The position numbers and the translations under genes were made by a program. DNA of 64,000 nt, taken from Fervidicella metallireducens AeB (GTDB lineage: Bacteria > Bacillota > Clostridia > Clostridiales > Caloramatoraceae). The stretch spans positions 62,001 to 126,000 of the forward strand of contig NZ_AZQP01000002.1 of assembly GCF_000601455.1 (NCBI RefSeq). Direction: 5' to 3'. Under the pieces are notes generated by a model that saw only the letters and a list, made by a program, of their open reading frames with translations, made no database searches and had not been told where the DNA came from. Shown in pieces: positions 53,176 to 61,627 of this stretch (positions within the stretch are counted from its first letter, which is position 1; each line of letters begins with the position of its first letter).

Positions 53176-53616
53176 ATGGAAACTATCAAAGAAAAGGTTG
53201 CATATCTTAAAGGAATGTCAGATGGACTTGGCATCAACCACGAAACAAAGGAAGGAAAACTTTTGTTAGCAATCATTGACGTCATTGACGATATGGCTGA
53301 AGAGATTGATCTTTTAAATGAAGCTCAAACAGAGCTTGATGACTATGTTGATGCTATAGATGAAGATTTGGCAAGAATTGAAGAAGACATCTATGAAGAT
53401 GATGACGAGAATGACTATGAAGATGATGGATACATAGAAATGGAATGTCCTAACTGTCATGAAACAGTTTATCTTGATGAAGCTATGTTTGAAGATGAAG
53501 AAGAAGATGAAATACTTTGTCCAAATTGCAACGAACCACTACCTTTTGAATGTGAATGTGGTTGTGACTGCGGTTGTGATGATGAGGAATGTGACTGTGA
53601 CTGCGACTGCGAATAG
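53176..53616 (+). CDS. CD1247-type N-terminal domain protein with Cys-rich tail
   Basis: A 146-residue acidic protein. Residues about 1-65 match the CD1247 N-terminal domain (KEKVAYLKGMSDGLGI, EGKLLLAIIDVIDDMAEEIDLL), which is found just downstream of efp and before spoIIIA in clostridia. A zinc ribbon follows (CPNC 92-95; CPNC near 118-121). The last 20 or so residues are a Cys/Asp/Glu tail (ECECGCDCGCDDEECDCDCD) with nine cysteines, unusual for a cytosolic protein and suited to metal binding. GGAGG is upstream. Function unknown. Confidence 0.87.
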   Translation: METIKEKVAYLKGMSDGLGINHETKEGKLLLAIIDVIDDMAEEIDLLNEAQTELDDYVDAIDEDLARIEEDIYEDDDENDYEDDGYIEMECPNCHETVYLDEAMFEDEEEDEILCPNCNEPLPFECECGCDCGCDDEECDCDCDCE

Positions 53617-53622
53617 CTTGTT

Positions 53623-53654
53623 AAAGCTCTTGATTAAATTCAAGGGCTTTTTTT
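53623..53654 (+). terminator. Terminator before spoIIIAA
   Basis: Arms AAAGCTCTTGA and TTCAAGGGCTTT around TTAAA, then T-run. Confidence 0.8.
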
Positions 53655-53783
53655 ATGCCTGAAAAAGAAAGTGTGAAACCATTTATAAAAAATAATCCTG
53701 AAACTATAAAATATATATTTGTTTTAAGTTATAAAATCACAGTCATCCTAATAAACATTATATTAAGAAAGGGGGACATGCAG

Positions 53784-54746
53784 ATGTATGCCAGAGATGA
53801 GAGTTATGTAAGAAATACATTAGAAAAAGATATACTTCCTGCTTTGCCAAAAAAACTAAGCAGCATATTAACGAAAATTTCAGATGAAGATATAAGTTCC
53901 ATAGAAGAAATCAGATTAAGGGCTGAAAGACCTTTTATGGTTTATAAAAAGGGACAGGATATGTTTTTAAATGAGGATGGGGTATTGTCATTTCTACTTA
54001 GCAGACCGGTAATTGTAGAAAGACAAGATATTGAAAAGACCTTGACCCTTATGAGTAATTACTCAATTTATTCTATTGAGGAAGAGCTGAAACAGGGTTT
54101 TTTAACCTTAAAGGGAGGACACAGGGTTGGACTTACAGGAAGAATTGTAATGGAAGATAGAAATATAAGAACTATGAAAAATATTTCTGGAATGAATATA
54201 AGAATAGCAAAGGAAATAAAAGGCTGTGGAAATAAAATAATTAAAGAAATTTATGGTGAAGGTATAAAACACACTTTAATAGCATCCCCTCCAGGTTGTG
54301 GTAAAACAACTATGTTAAGGGATATTATAAGGGTTTTAAGTTCTGGAGACAGGGATTTTAACATAAAGGGTTTTAAAATAGGTCTTGTAGATGAGAGATC
54401 AGAAATTGCAGGATGTTATTTAGGCGTTCCTCAAAGAGATGTTGGAATTAGAACTGATGTATTAGATGCATGTCCTAAAGCTCAGGGGATGTTCATGCTT
54501 TTAAGGTCAATGTCTCCGGAGATAATTGCAGTTGATGAAATCGGAAGTGTAGAAGATGCAGAGGCTATAGAGGATGCAATAAATTCAGGGGTGAAGATAA
54601 TAGCAACAGTGCATGGAAGAAATTTTAATGAAATTCAAAAAAGGCAAGGGGTTAAAATACTTATTGAAAATAAAGCCTTTGAAAGAATAGTAATACTGAG
54701 CAGAAGAAGTGGACCAGGGACTATTGAAGAAATTATAAAAATATAA
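53784..54746 (+). CDS. spoIIIAA: Stage III sporulation protein AA (ATPase)
   Basis: A 320-residue secretion-type ATPase of the SpoIIIA-Q feeding channel. It has LIASPPGCGKTTMLRDI (Walker A), LVDERSEIAGCYLG (Asp box), and ERPFMVYKKG and GGHRVGLTGR before them. The ATG at 53784 is 8 nt after GGGGG; the longer frame from 53655 overlaps a terminator and is not credible. It heads a complete spoIIIAA-AH operon, normally under sigma-E in the mother cell. Confidence 0.95.
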   Translation: MYARDESYVRNTLEKDILPALPKKLSSILTKISDEDISSIEEIRLRAERPFMVYKKGQDMFLNEDGVLSFLLSRPVIVERQDIEKTLTLMSNYSIYSIEEELKQGFLTLKGGHRVGLTGRIVMEDRNIRTMKNISGMNIRIAKEIKGCGNKIIKEIYGEGIKHTLIASPPGCGKTTMLRDIIRVLSSGDRDFNIKGFKIGLVDERSEIAGCYLGVPQRDVGIRTDVLDACPKAQGMFMLLRSMSPEIIAVDEIGSVEDAEAIEDAINSGVKIIATVHGRNFNEIQKRQGVKILIENKAFERIVILSRRSGPGTIEEIIKI

Positions 54747-54769
54747 CAAATGAAACAGGAGGGATAAAG

Positions 54770-55288
54770 ATGTTAAAGTTGATTGGAAGCCTTATTGTTA
54801 TAACAGCAACAACTATATTAGGCTTCAGCTATGCAAGGGTGTACTCTGAAAGAGTTAATCAGCTCAGGGCAATGCAGTACGCATTGAATATCCTTGAGAC
54901 AGAAATTGTTTACTCAGCAACACCACTGATGGAAGCATTGATATATGTTTCTGAAAAAACCGAAAACAATATTTCGATGCTTTTTAGTATGATGGCAGAT
55001 ATATTGAATCAGAAAAGTGTAACAGATGTGGTTGAAGCATTCTATTTAGCCTTTAACAAATTAAAAAATGAGCTCTATTTGGAAAAAGAAGAGGTTGAAG
55101 TAATTGCAGCATTTATGCAGAGTGTTGGCAGCAGTGATCTTGAAGGACAGAAGAAGAATTTTAATATAACTATTAAAAAAATGGAGGCCTTTGAGAAAAG
55201 GGCTGAGGAAACAAGAAGTAAAAATGAAAAGCTCTATAAATATCTTGGGGTATGTTCAGGGGCTATATTAATAATATTACTTGTGTAA
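54770..55288 (+). CDS. spoIIIAB: Stage III sporulation protein AB
   Basis: A 172-residue protein with two membrane segments near its ends (about 3-22 and 155-171), flanking a coiled-coil body. GspF-like. It shows GSLIVITATTILGFSYA, ERVNQLRAMQYALNILETEI, and LGVCSGAILIILLV. AGGAGGG precedes the ATG, 23 nt after spoIIIAA. Confidence 0.93.
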   Translation: MLKLIGSLIVITATTILGFSYARVYSERVNQLRAMQYALNILETEIVYSATPLMEALIYVSEKTENNISMLFSMMADILNQKSVTDVVEAFYLAFNKLKNELYLEKEEVEVIAAFMQSVGSSDLEGQKKNFNITIKKMEAFEKRAEETRSKNEKLYKYLGVCSGAILIILLV

Positions 55289-55301
55289 AAGAGGTGAAAA
55301 A

Positions 55302-55499
55302 ATGGTTGATGTAAGCTTAATTTTTAAAATAGCAACTGTGGGTATTTTAATTGCAATTCTGGACAAGATTTTTGAAGGCCTTGGAAGAAAAGAACAGGCA
55401 ACGTTAATTACATTGGCAGGATTAGTGGTAGTTTTGATGATGGTTCTAGGACTCATAACAAAGCTCTTTGATAATGTCAGAACAATGTTTCAGTTTTAG
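55302..55499 (+). CDS. spoIIIAC: Stage III sporulation protein AC
   Basis: A 65-residue membrane protein with two helices: VDVSLIFKIATVGILIAILDKI and TLITLAGLVVVLMMVLGLI. Correct size and order for SpoIIIAC. The ATG at 55302 lies behind GAGGTG; the frame from 55281 would overlap the AB stop. Confidence 0.93.
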   Translation: MVDVSLIFKIATVGILIAILDKIFEGLGRKEQATLITLAGLVVVLMMVLGLITKLFDNVRTMFQF

Positions 55500-55510
55500 T
55501 AGGTGATTTT

Positions 55511-55897
55511 ATGGATATATCTAAGGTGTTGGTAATAGGTCTTTTAGCGGCTATGATTGTAGTCCTGCTTAAAAATGAAAAACCTGAAATAGCACTACAA
55601 ATAAGCCTTGCCACTGGAATTGTAATTTTTCTTTTGATGCTCAGTAAATTAACTGTGGTAGTTGAAGCACTTCAACAGATAGCACTGAAGATAAATATTG
55701 ATGTTATATATTTAAATACTGTACTAAAAATAATAGGAATAGCGTATCTTGCATCCTTTGGTGTGGAGATATGTAAAGATTCAGGACAGTCTTCCATAGC
55801 CAGTAAGATTGAGTTTGCAGGTAAGATATTGATTATTACACTGGCAATTCCCGTATTAATGGCGGTTATGGATATGGTTCTGAAAATAATGCCATAG
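55511..55897 (+). CDS. spoIIIAD: Stage III sporulation protein AD
   Basis: A 128-residue protein with four helices and the SpoIIIAD pattern (VIGLLAAMIVVLLKNEKPEIALQISLATGIVIFLLML, AYLASFGVEICKDSGQSSIASKIEFAGKILIITLAIPVLMAVMDMVLKI). GGTGATTTT precedes ATG; placed between AC and AE. Confidence 0.93.
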   Translation: MDISKVLVIGLLAAMIVVLLKNEKPEIALQISLATGIVIFLLMLSKLTVVVEALQQIALKINIDVIYLNTVLKIIGIAYLASFGVEICKDSGQSSIASKIEFAGKILIITLAIPVLMAVMDMVLKIMP

Positions 55898-55907
55898 GGT
55901 GATGTAT

Positions 55908-57053
55908 ATGGGTAAAAAAATATTTTACTTACTGATAATTTTGTTCTTGTGTGTAAGCACAAAGGCATATGCAATATCAGATGAACAGACCAGCGTTGAT
56001 ATATCAAAGCTTGAAAGTTTTGCACAAAGTCTTCAGCAGGAGGTTGATTATCTGCCTGAAATCAGCTTTTCAAAAATGATAGAATCCTACAAAAAAAATG
56101 GTTCTCTGGGTATCACAGTCAAGGATTTTACAAATAGTCTTTTAAAATTTATGTTTAAAGAAATCTTATTGAATTCAAAGCTGTTAGTAGAACTTTTATT
56201 TATTGGGATATTTTGTGCACTGCTTCAGAATATCCAAAATGCTTTTTCTGATGATGGTGTCTCCAAGATTGCTTATTATGCATGTTTTTTGGTAATGGTA
56301 GTAGTTATAATAAAAAGTTTTTCAACAGCTGTCCAACTAGGACAAAGAACTATCAGCAATATGGTAGAATTTATGAATTCCCTGATGCCGCCTTTAATTG
56401 TTTTAATAGCGGCAGTTGGAGGATTTGCTTCTGCGGCAACCCTTGATCCCATAGTTATGTTTATCTTAAAGGTTACAAGTGATATAATCAGGGATTTAGT
56501 TCTGCCCTTAACTATTTTAGTTGTGGTAATAAATATTGTTGATAATCTCAGTGACAGCATAAAGATTTCAAAACTTGGCGGGTTAATAAAACAAGTAAGC
56601 CTTTGGGTTTTAGGATTTATTATGACTATATTTGTAGGAATAGTTACAATCAGAAGTAATGCTTCGGCAACCATTGATCAAGTGGCTTTGAAGTCTGCAA
56701 AGTTTGCTGTTGATAATTTTATACCAATCGTAGGTAAATGTCTTTCTGATGCTATTACCACCGTTGCAGGATATTCTTTAGTGCTTAAGGATGCTATCAG
56801 CATAGGTGGATTGCTGGTTATGATTTTTATATGCGTTTTTCCTTTAATTAAAATAATAATCCTTGCACTTATATATAAATTCGTTGGAGCTGTTATGGAA
56901 CCTGTTGTAGACAAAAGGATTGTTGATTGTCTTAGTGCTACAGGCAGTTCACTGACTATGATATTTATTTGTGTTTTATCTGTTGCCATAATGTTTTTTA
57001 TTATGATTACAATAGTAGCTTCAACTGGAAAGCTAGTTATGATGGTAGGGTGA
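55908..57053 (+). CDS. spoIIIAE: Stage III sporulation protein AE
   Basis: A 381-residue protein with a signal peptide (1-24, ending STKAYA) and eight or so helices, matching SpoIIIAE (ISFSKMIESYKKNGSLGITVKDF, MNSLMPPLIVLIAAVGGFASAATLDPIVMF, VDNFIPIVGKCLSDAITTVAGYSLVLKDAIS). It forms part of the mother-cell membrane complex. ATG 55908, 7 nt after GGGTG, is chosen among three in-frame starts. Confidence 0.94.
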   Translation: MGKKIFYLLIILFLCVSTKAYAISDEQTSVDISKLESFAQSLQQEVDYLPEISFSKMIESYKKNGSLGITVKDFTNSLLKFMFKEILLNSKLLVELLFIGIFCALLQNIQNAFSDDGVSKIAYYACFLVMVVVIIKSFSTAVQLGQRTISNMVEFMNSLMPPLIVLIAAVGGFASAATLDPIVMFILKVTSDIIRDLVLPLTILVVVINIVDNLSDSIKISKLGGLIKQVSLWVLGFIMTIFVGIVTIRSNASATIDQVALKSAKFAVDNFIPIVGKCLSDAITTVAGYSLVLKDAISIGGLLVMIFICVFPLIKIIILALIYKFVGAVMEPVVDKRIVDCLSATGSSLTMIFICVLSVAIMFFIMITIVASTGKLVMMVG

Positions 57054-57058
57054 TACAT

Positions 57059-57634
57059 ATGATTGAAGTTATAAAAAATTGGATTGTTTCTGTTGTCACT
57101 GCTGTAATCTTTATGGTTCTTGTTGATATGCTCCTTCCTTCTAACAGTATGAAAAAATATGCAAAGATTACAACAGGGCTGATTGTGATAATAATTATTT
57201 TGACCCCAGTATTTAAGTTGTTTGATAGAAATGTCAGTATTGAAACTTATGTTTCAAAGTACATGGAGGATTTGCAGCAAAATAGTACAGATTTTGAAAA
57301 TATTGATTTAAGAAATAAGGTTGAAAAACAAAGGATGGATGTATTTAAAAGTAATTTAGTAAAAGAAATTGAAAAGGAGATTTTTTATTCAACAGGTAAA
57401 AGATATGAGATTAGCAGCATTAATGTAAATGAAGATAAAGACAGCTATGAATATACAAAAATTACATCTATAGAACTAAAACAAAGAGAAGATACTGAAA
57501 AAGTTAAAAGGGTTGAGAAAATTGTAATTTCCCAGCAGCAGGATGAACAGGAAGCACAAAAGGACGAAAGGGTAGTCAAACTTTTAAGGGAAAAATTTAA
57601 CGTCAATCCTGAAACTATAAAGTTTTTAAAGTAA
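57059..57634 (+). CDS. spoIIIAF: Stage III sporulation protein AF
   Basis: A 191-residue protein with two N-terminal helices (IKNWIVSVVTAVIFMVLVDMLLP, ITTGLIVIIIILTPVF) and a C-terminal ring-building-motif domain with a coiled coil. The family signature MLLPSNSMKKYAKITTGLIVI is present. The ATG at 57059 follows GGGTG; the earlier frame start overlaps spoIIIAE. Confidence 0.92.
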   Translation: MIEVIKNWIVSVVTAVIFMVLVDMLLPSNSMKKYAKITTGLIVIIIILTPVFKLFDRNVSIETYVSKYMEDLQQNSTDFENIDLRNKVEKQRMDVFKSNLVKEIEKEIFYSTGKRYEISSINVNEDKDSYEYTKITSIELKQREDTEKVKRVEKIVISQQQDEQEAQKDERVVKLLREKFNVNPETIKFLK

Positions 57635-57648
57635 AGTGAGGGATGTAT

Positions 57649-58248
57649 ATGGATTGGAATAAGATGTTAGATAAGATTTTTAAACAAAAACAAAAAAAGG
57701 TTTTTATCAACATGGTAATACTTTTACTTTGCGGGGTACTTCTGATTTTAATTGGGGATATAACAACCAGTCTAACAAACAGTAAAAAAACTAAGGCTAA
57801 AAACACTGTTGAAGTAAATACTAATGCTCAGTTAGTTTCTACTTCAAGTTCTTATGAGGAGAAGGTTAAGAAGGATTTAACAGATATCTTATCTCAGATG
57901 GAAGGTGTAGGAAAGGTTTCTGTTATGATATATTTTGAAGGTGGTTCTGAATCTGTACCTGCAGTTAATGTAAATGATGTTAATAAAAAAATTGAGGAAA
58001 AGGATACCCAGGGAGGACATAGAATAACAACTGAGAATAGTAAAAGCACGAATATAGTAATAATCAGTGAATCAGGTGGCAACAAACCATTTGTTGTAAA
58101 ACAGGTCAATCCCGCCATAGGCGGAGTGGTTGTTGTCGCAGAGGGAGCAAGTATTCCTCATATAAGGGAAAATTTACAGAATGCTGTAAAAACAGTACTA
58201 AACATACCAATTCATAAGGTTTCAGTAGTTCCTATGAAAAGGAATTAG
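57649..58248 (+). CDS. spoIIIAG: Stage III sporulation protein AG
   Basis: A 199-residue single-pass protein (helix about residues 19-40) with the ring-forming domain: EEKVKKDLTDILSQMEGVGKVSVMIYFEGGSE, IGGVVVVAEGASIPHIRENLQNAV, and the C-terminal SVVPMKRN. SpoIIIAG forms a 30-fold ring in the channel. The ATG at 57649 lies 6 nt after GAGGG; 57643 is directly against it. Confidence 0.94.
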   Translation: MDWNKMLDKIFKQKQKKVFINMVILLLCGVLLILIGDITTSLTNSKKTKAKNTVEVNTNAQLVSTSSSYEEKVKKDLTDILSQMEGVGKVSVMIYFEGGSESVPAVNVNDVNKKIEEKDTQGGHRITTENSKSTNIVIISESGGNKPFVVKQVNPAIGGVVVVAEGASIPHIRENLQNAVKTVLNIPIHKVSVVPMKRN

Positions 58249-58307
58249 AATATTGTTAAAAAAATATACATATAAATATTCTATAAAAAAAGTTGTGGGG
58301 GGATAAT

Positions 58308-58790
58308 ATGTCAAATTTAAGAAGACAAACAATAGTTATTGCTGTATTAATCGCACTTATAGGCTGTGTTGGGTATTTTGCTAGAAAATTTAATGAAAAT
58401 ACTCCTAATACATTTAAGACTGACAATAGCAAAGAGACAGCCAGCTTTTTTGTTGAGGGAAGAATGGGTAGAGAGAACCAAAGAAGTAGTTTAAAACAAG
58501 AATTAGAGGATATTTTAAACAGCAAAGAAGCTAACAAGGAAGCAAAGCAGATAGCTCAAACAAAACTCTTTAAACTTCAGGATATAAGCAATAAGGAAAA
58601 CACAATTGAAACAAAGGCAAAGGAGAGAGGATTTGAGGATGCACTTTGTTTTGTAGATGAAATGGGTGTTGAACTGGTTGTTAAAACAAGTGAAGAACTA
58701 ACAAAGGACAAAATTGCTCAGTTAACAGATGATATTGTATCAACAACTGGTATATCGCCATCAAACATAATTATTAAAGGTCAACAGTAA
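58308..58790 (+). CDS. spoIIIAH: Stage III sporulation protein AH
   Basis: A 160-residue SpoIIIAH-like protein: an N-terminal helix (QTIVIAVLIALIGCVGYFA), then a ring-building-motif domain (SLKQELEDILNSKEANKEAKQIAQTKLFKLQDISNKENTIETKAKERGFEDALCFVDEMGVELVV, IVSTTGISPSNIIIKG). It binds SpoIIQ across the intermembrane space. The ATG at 58308 is behind GGGGGG. Last gene of the spoIIIA operon; a structured element follows at 58863. Confidence 0.93.
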   Translation: MSNLRRQTIVIAVLIALIGCVGYFARKFNENTPNTFKTDNSKETASFFVEGRMGRENQRSSLKQELEDILNSKEANKEAKQIAQTKLFKLQDISNKENTIETKAKERGFEDALCFVDEMGVELVVKTSEELTKDKIAQLTDDIVSTTGISPSNIIIKGQQ

Positions 58791-58862
58791 TTATAAATAA
58801 TAGTTTTAATTAGTTTGGAACATATTCTATATACTCAGACTGTTAATAAGGTAATGTATTTT

Positions 58863-58936
58863 AGAACGTCGGGGATAATTGCATAAGTTTAAGTTATTTT
58901 ATGACATCCACTTTAAGCAATTATCTATGACGTTCT
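58863..58936 (+). ncRNA. Structured intergenic element C (minimal form)
   Basis: Hairpin with outer stem AGAACGTC/GACGTTCT (8 bp), a 4x4 internal loop, then ATAATTGC/GCAATTAT (8 bp). The inner loop of about 34 nt includes ATAAGTTTAAG and TGACATCCACTTTAA. It shares ATAATTGCATAAGTTT with element A exactly and looks like A without the inserted module. TGTAATTTTTT follows, so it may also terminate spoIIIA transcription. Confidence 0.65.
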
Positions 58937-58982
58937 TGTAATTTTTTAAAATGCCTTTTTGGTATGTGATTTTTCAAGTATT

Positions 58983-59011
58983 TTGTAAACATCTTGATTT
59001 TCTGATATAAT
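58983..59011 (+). promoter_or_regulatory. Promoter upstream of asp23 gene
   Basis: TTGTAA at 58983-58988, 17-nt spacer, TATAAT at 59006-59011 with TGA just before it (extended -10). Confidence 0.7.
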
Positions 59012-59058
59012 AGATGTAAACTAAGTCTAAGGGTTTATATATGCAGGAGGTGCAAATA

Positions 59059-59454
59059 ATGGTAGAAAATATAAATACATCCACAGAAAATGGAGCAATT
59101 AAGATTGCCTCTGATGTTGTTGCTGTGATAGCATCATTGGCAGCAGTTGAGGTAAAGGGTATTGCTTCTATGAGTGGAGGGTTTACAGACGATATTGTTG
59201 AGAAATTTGGTATGAAATCCAGCAATAAGGGAATTAAAGTTCAAGTTGGAGAAACTGAAACTTCAATTGATTTATATTTAATCGTTGAATATGGTGTTAG
59301 AATACCAGAGGTAGCTTGGGAGGTTCAACAAAATGTAAAAAAAGCTGTTGAAACAATGACAGGCTTAAACGTTGTTGAAGTTAATATACATATACAGGGA
59401 ATAAATGTAGTAAAGGAATCAAAGGAAGAAGAGGTAACTCAAAAAACGAAATAA
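59059..59454 (+). CDS. Asp23/Gls24 family envelope stress protein
   Basis: A 131-residue Asp23/Gls24 family protein (NGAIKIASDVVAVIASLAAVEVKGIASMSGG, KGIKVQVGETETSIDLYLIVEYGVRIPEVAWEVQQNVKKAVETMTGLNVVEVNIHIQGI). In Staphylococcus Asp23 is tethered to the membrane by AmaP; the same partners follow here. AGGAGGTG lies 5 nt before ATG 59059; the upstream in-frame ATG at 59041 contains that site and is rejected. Confidence 0.93.
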   Translation: MVENINTSTENGAIKIASDVVAVIASLAAVEVKGIASMSGGFTDDIVEKFGMKSSNKGIKVQVGETETSIDLYLIVEYGVRIPEVAWEVQQNVKKAVETMTGLNVVEVNIHIQGINVVKESKEEEVTQKTK

Positions 59455-59462
59455 TGCTATTT

Positions 59463-59488
59463 AACCCTCTGCTATCAGAGGGTTTATT
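59463..59488 (+). terminator. Hairpin between asp23 and amaP
   Basis: Arms AACCCTCT and AGAGGGTT around GCTATC, then TATT. Probably partial, as the next gene continues the cluster. Confidence 0.65.
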
Positions 59489-59509
59489 AGATTGTAAGGA
59501 GTGAAAAAA

Positions 59510-60043
59510 ATGAAAACCTTAGATAAGTTTCTGATGTTTGTTTACCTTTTGGTTTTAACAGCATTTTTTGGTAGTATTATCCTTATTCCCTTTGGATACA
59601 TTCCAAGGGATTATGTAGAAAGGATAGTTAATAATTTATTTGAAACGTCATACTTTGCTCTGATAGCAGCAGCATTTATCCTGTTAAACATAAAACTTTT
59701 AATTTCCCTTGTAGCAGGTGAGAGAAGAGGGGCTGGAGTAATAAAATACACTGAGGGTGGCATGATAAATATAACAAATGAAACAATAAAGTCAATGGCA
59801 ATTAAAACTGCAAGTCAGTCCAGGGGTATAAGAGACATTAATGTTATGGTTAAACCTGGAAAAGACAACATTGATATTATGATAAAGGGAAATATTATGC
59901 CTGATATCAATGTTACAGAAACGGTAAAGGAAATACAGCAGAATGTAAAAACTTATATTGAGACGATTGCAGAAATACCCGTTGGAGAAGTTAAGGTAAT
60001 AATAACTGATGTAGCTGCTGGTAACAAGCTTCGCTTGAGTTAG
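59510..60043 (+). CDS. amaP: Alkaline shock response membrane anchor AmaP
   Basis: A 177-residue membrane protein with two N-terminal helices (FLMFVYLLVLTAFFGSIILIPFG, SYFALIAAAFILLNIKLLISLVAG) and a C-terminal Asp23-like domain (EGGMINITNETIKSMAIKTASQSRGIRDINVMV). This is the AmaP layout; AmaP anchors Asp23. The ATG at 59510, 8 nt after AGGAG, is preferred to the GTG at 59501. Confidence 0.92.
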   Translation: MKTLDKFLMFVYLLVLTAFFGSIILIPFGYIPRDYVERIVNNLFETSYFALIAAAFILLNIKLLISLVAGERRGAGVIKYTEGGMINITNETIKSMAIKTASQSRGIRDINVMVKPGKDNIDIMIKGNIMPDINVTETVKEIQQNVKTYIETIAEIPVGEVKVIITDVAAGNKLRLS

Positions 60044-60055
60044 AGAGGTGGCGAT

Positions 60056-60280
60056 ATGTGGAAAGAAGTATTGCTTACTTTTTTTAATAACAATAAAGGG
60101 AAGTCTTTAGGAGCAATAATTGGTTTGATTATATCAATATTTGTATTGATTATAGGTTTTTTTAAGACTGTCTTTATTGTAATATGCGTTTATTTAGGGT
60201 ATTATATAGGCAAAAAGATAGATAATAAAGAGAGTATAATCGAAATAATAGAAAAGATTCTACCTGATGGTTGGAAATAA
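60056..60280 (+). CDS. DUF2273 small membrane protein
   Basis: A 74-residue protein with two hydrophobic helices (GAIIGLIISIFVLIIGFFKTVFIVICVYLGYYIGKKID). It belongs to the DUF2273 family that accompanies Asp23/AmaP in Firmicutes. GAGGTGG precedes ATG. Its last bases overlap the upstream part of the nusB frame. Confidence 0.9.
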   Translation: MWKEVLLTFFNNNKGKSLGAIIGLIISIFVLIIGFFKTVFIVICVYLGYYIGKKIDNKESIIEIIEKILPDGWK

Positions 60281-60300
60281 CAATAGATGGAGGTATACAC

Positions 60301-60705
60301 ATGAGTAGGAAATGGGCAAGAGAAGCAGCAATGAAGGTGCTATATCAGATGGATGTTACTTCTATTGACAGCAAAGAGGCCTTGGATGATTTTGAAGAAA
60401 ATGTAGAGGTGAAATTTAGTCAAGAGGAGAAAGAATTTATCTTTAGCTGTGTAAAGGGAACAGAGGAAAACATTACAAAAATTGATGAATATATTGAAAG
60501 ATACTCAAAGGGCTGGAAGATAAACAGAATTGCAAAGGTAGATCTGGCAATTATGAGGCTGGCTATCTACGAAATGCTATATAGGGAAGATGTACCTAAT
60601 GTTGTTGCAGTTAATGAAGCAATTGAGCTGGCTAAAAAATTTGGAGGGGATAATTCTCCTAACTTTGTTAATGGTATTTTAGGAAACGTAATTAAGGAAG
60701 TATAA
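60301..60705 (+). CDS. nusB: Transcription antitermination protein NusB
   Basis: A 134-residue NusB: KWAREAAMKVLYQMDVTSI, EKEFIFSCVKGTEENITKIDEYIERYSKGWKINRIAKVDLAIMRLAIYEMLY, PNVVAVNEAIELAKKFGGDNSPNFVNGILGNV. NusB binds boxA RNA with S10 in rRNA antitermination. ATG 60301 lies after TGGAGG; an earlier frame start overlaps the previous gene. Confidence 0.95.
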   Translation: MSRKWAREAAMKVLYQMDVTSIDSKEALDDFEENVEVKFSQEEKEFIFSCVKGTEENITKIDEYIERYSKGWKINRIAKVDLAIMRLAIYEMLYREDVPNVVAVNEAIELAKKFGGDNSPNFVNGILGNVIKEV

Positions 60706-60708
60706 ATT

Positions 60709-61623
60709 ATGGCAAAAATACTGGGAATTGATACAAGTAATTACACCACTTCAGTGGCTGTTGTAAAAGATGGTGAAATATTATATGACGCAAGGAAACT
60801 ATTGAATGTAGAACAAGGGCAAAGGGGCTTAAGACAGTCTGATGCCCTTTTTCAGCATGTAAAAAATCTTCCTGATTTACTTAATAGCCCTTTTACAAAA
60901 GGAATTGATGCAGTCTGTGTCAGTACTAGACCAAGACCGGTAGAAGGTTCCTATATGCCGGTTTTTAAAGCAGGAGAAAGCATTGCATCATCAATAGCTT
61001 ATACTTCAGGTGTTCCAATATATAAAACTTCCCATCAGGAAGGGCACCTTGAAGGGGCCTGTCGTTCAATAAATTTTTCTTATAAAGAATTTATTGCTGT
61101 ACATATGTCTGGTGGAACAACTGAAATTCTGAAGGTAAGCAAAGATAATGATTATTCCGTTGAAATTATTGGGGGAACCAAGGATATAAGTATTGGACAG
61201 TTTATTGACAGAATTGGCGTTGCAATGGGGCTATCTTTTCCTGCAGGAAAAGATATTGATGAACTTGCAATTAAACCTTGTGATACTAACCTTCGCATCC
61301 CTTCTAAAGTTGATGGTTTTTATTTTAATTTCTCAGGTCAGGAAACCCTTGGTTTGAAATATATAGAGGAAGGATATAATAAAGAAGAAATTGCAAAGGC
61401 TGTTATGATATGTATTTCAAAGACACTGGAAAAGGTTTTTAATAATTTGTTAAAAACAAATGAATTACCGATACTTTTAGTTGGGGGTGTGGCTTCAAGC
61501 ATATTTTTGAAGTGCTACTTCAAGGAAAAATACAAAGACATTATTTTCTTTTCAGATAATAAATATGCGTCAGATAATGCAGCAGGATGTGCTTTTATTG
61601 GACTTGAAAAATACAAGAGGTGA
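60709..61623 (+). CDS. TsaD/Kae1-like protein (O-sialoglycoprotein endopeptidase family)
   Basis: A 304-residue ASKHA-fold protein with the Kae1/TsaD pattern: ILGIDTSNYTTSVAVV, the HxxxH metal-binding pair in HQEGHLEGA, VHMSGGTTEILKV, IGQFIDRIGVAMGLSFPAGKDIDELA, and LPILLVGGVASSIFLK. It is shorter than TsaD (about 340) and divergent from it, and clostridia commonly carry this paralog next to nusB and folD in addition to a true tsaD. A direct role in t6A synthesis is therefore uncertain. 3 nt after nusB. Confidence 0.82.
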   Translation: MAKILGIDTSNYTTSVAVVKDGEILYDARKLLNVEQGQRGLRQSDALFQHVKNLPDLLNSPFTKGIDAVCVSTRPRPVEGSYMPVFKAGESIASSIAYTSGVPIYKTSHQEGHLEGACRSINFSYKEFIAVHMSGGTTEILKVSKDNDYSVEIIGGTKDISIGQFIDRIGVAMGLSFPAGKDIDELAIKPCDTNLRIPSKVDGFYFNFSGQETLGLKYIEEGYNKEEIAKAVMICISKTLEKVFNNLLKTNELPILLVGGVASSIFLKCYFKEKYKDIIFFSDNKYASDNAAGCAFIGLEKYKR

Positions 61624-61627
61624 TAAT

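Noticed and set aside
53655-53783. N-terminal extension of SpoIIIAA
   Set aside because: It starts within a terminator T-run, lacks a ribosome site, and does not resemble the family; ATG 53784 with GGGGG is used instead.
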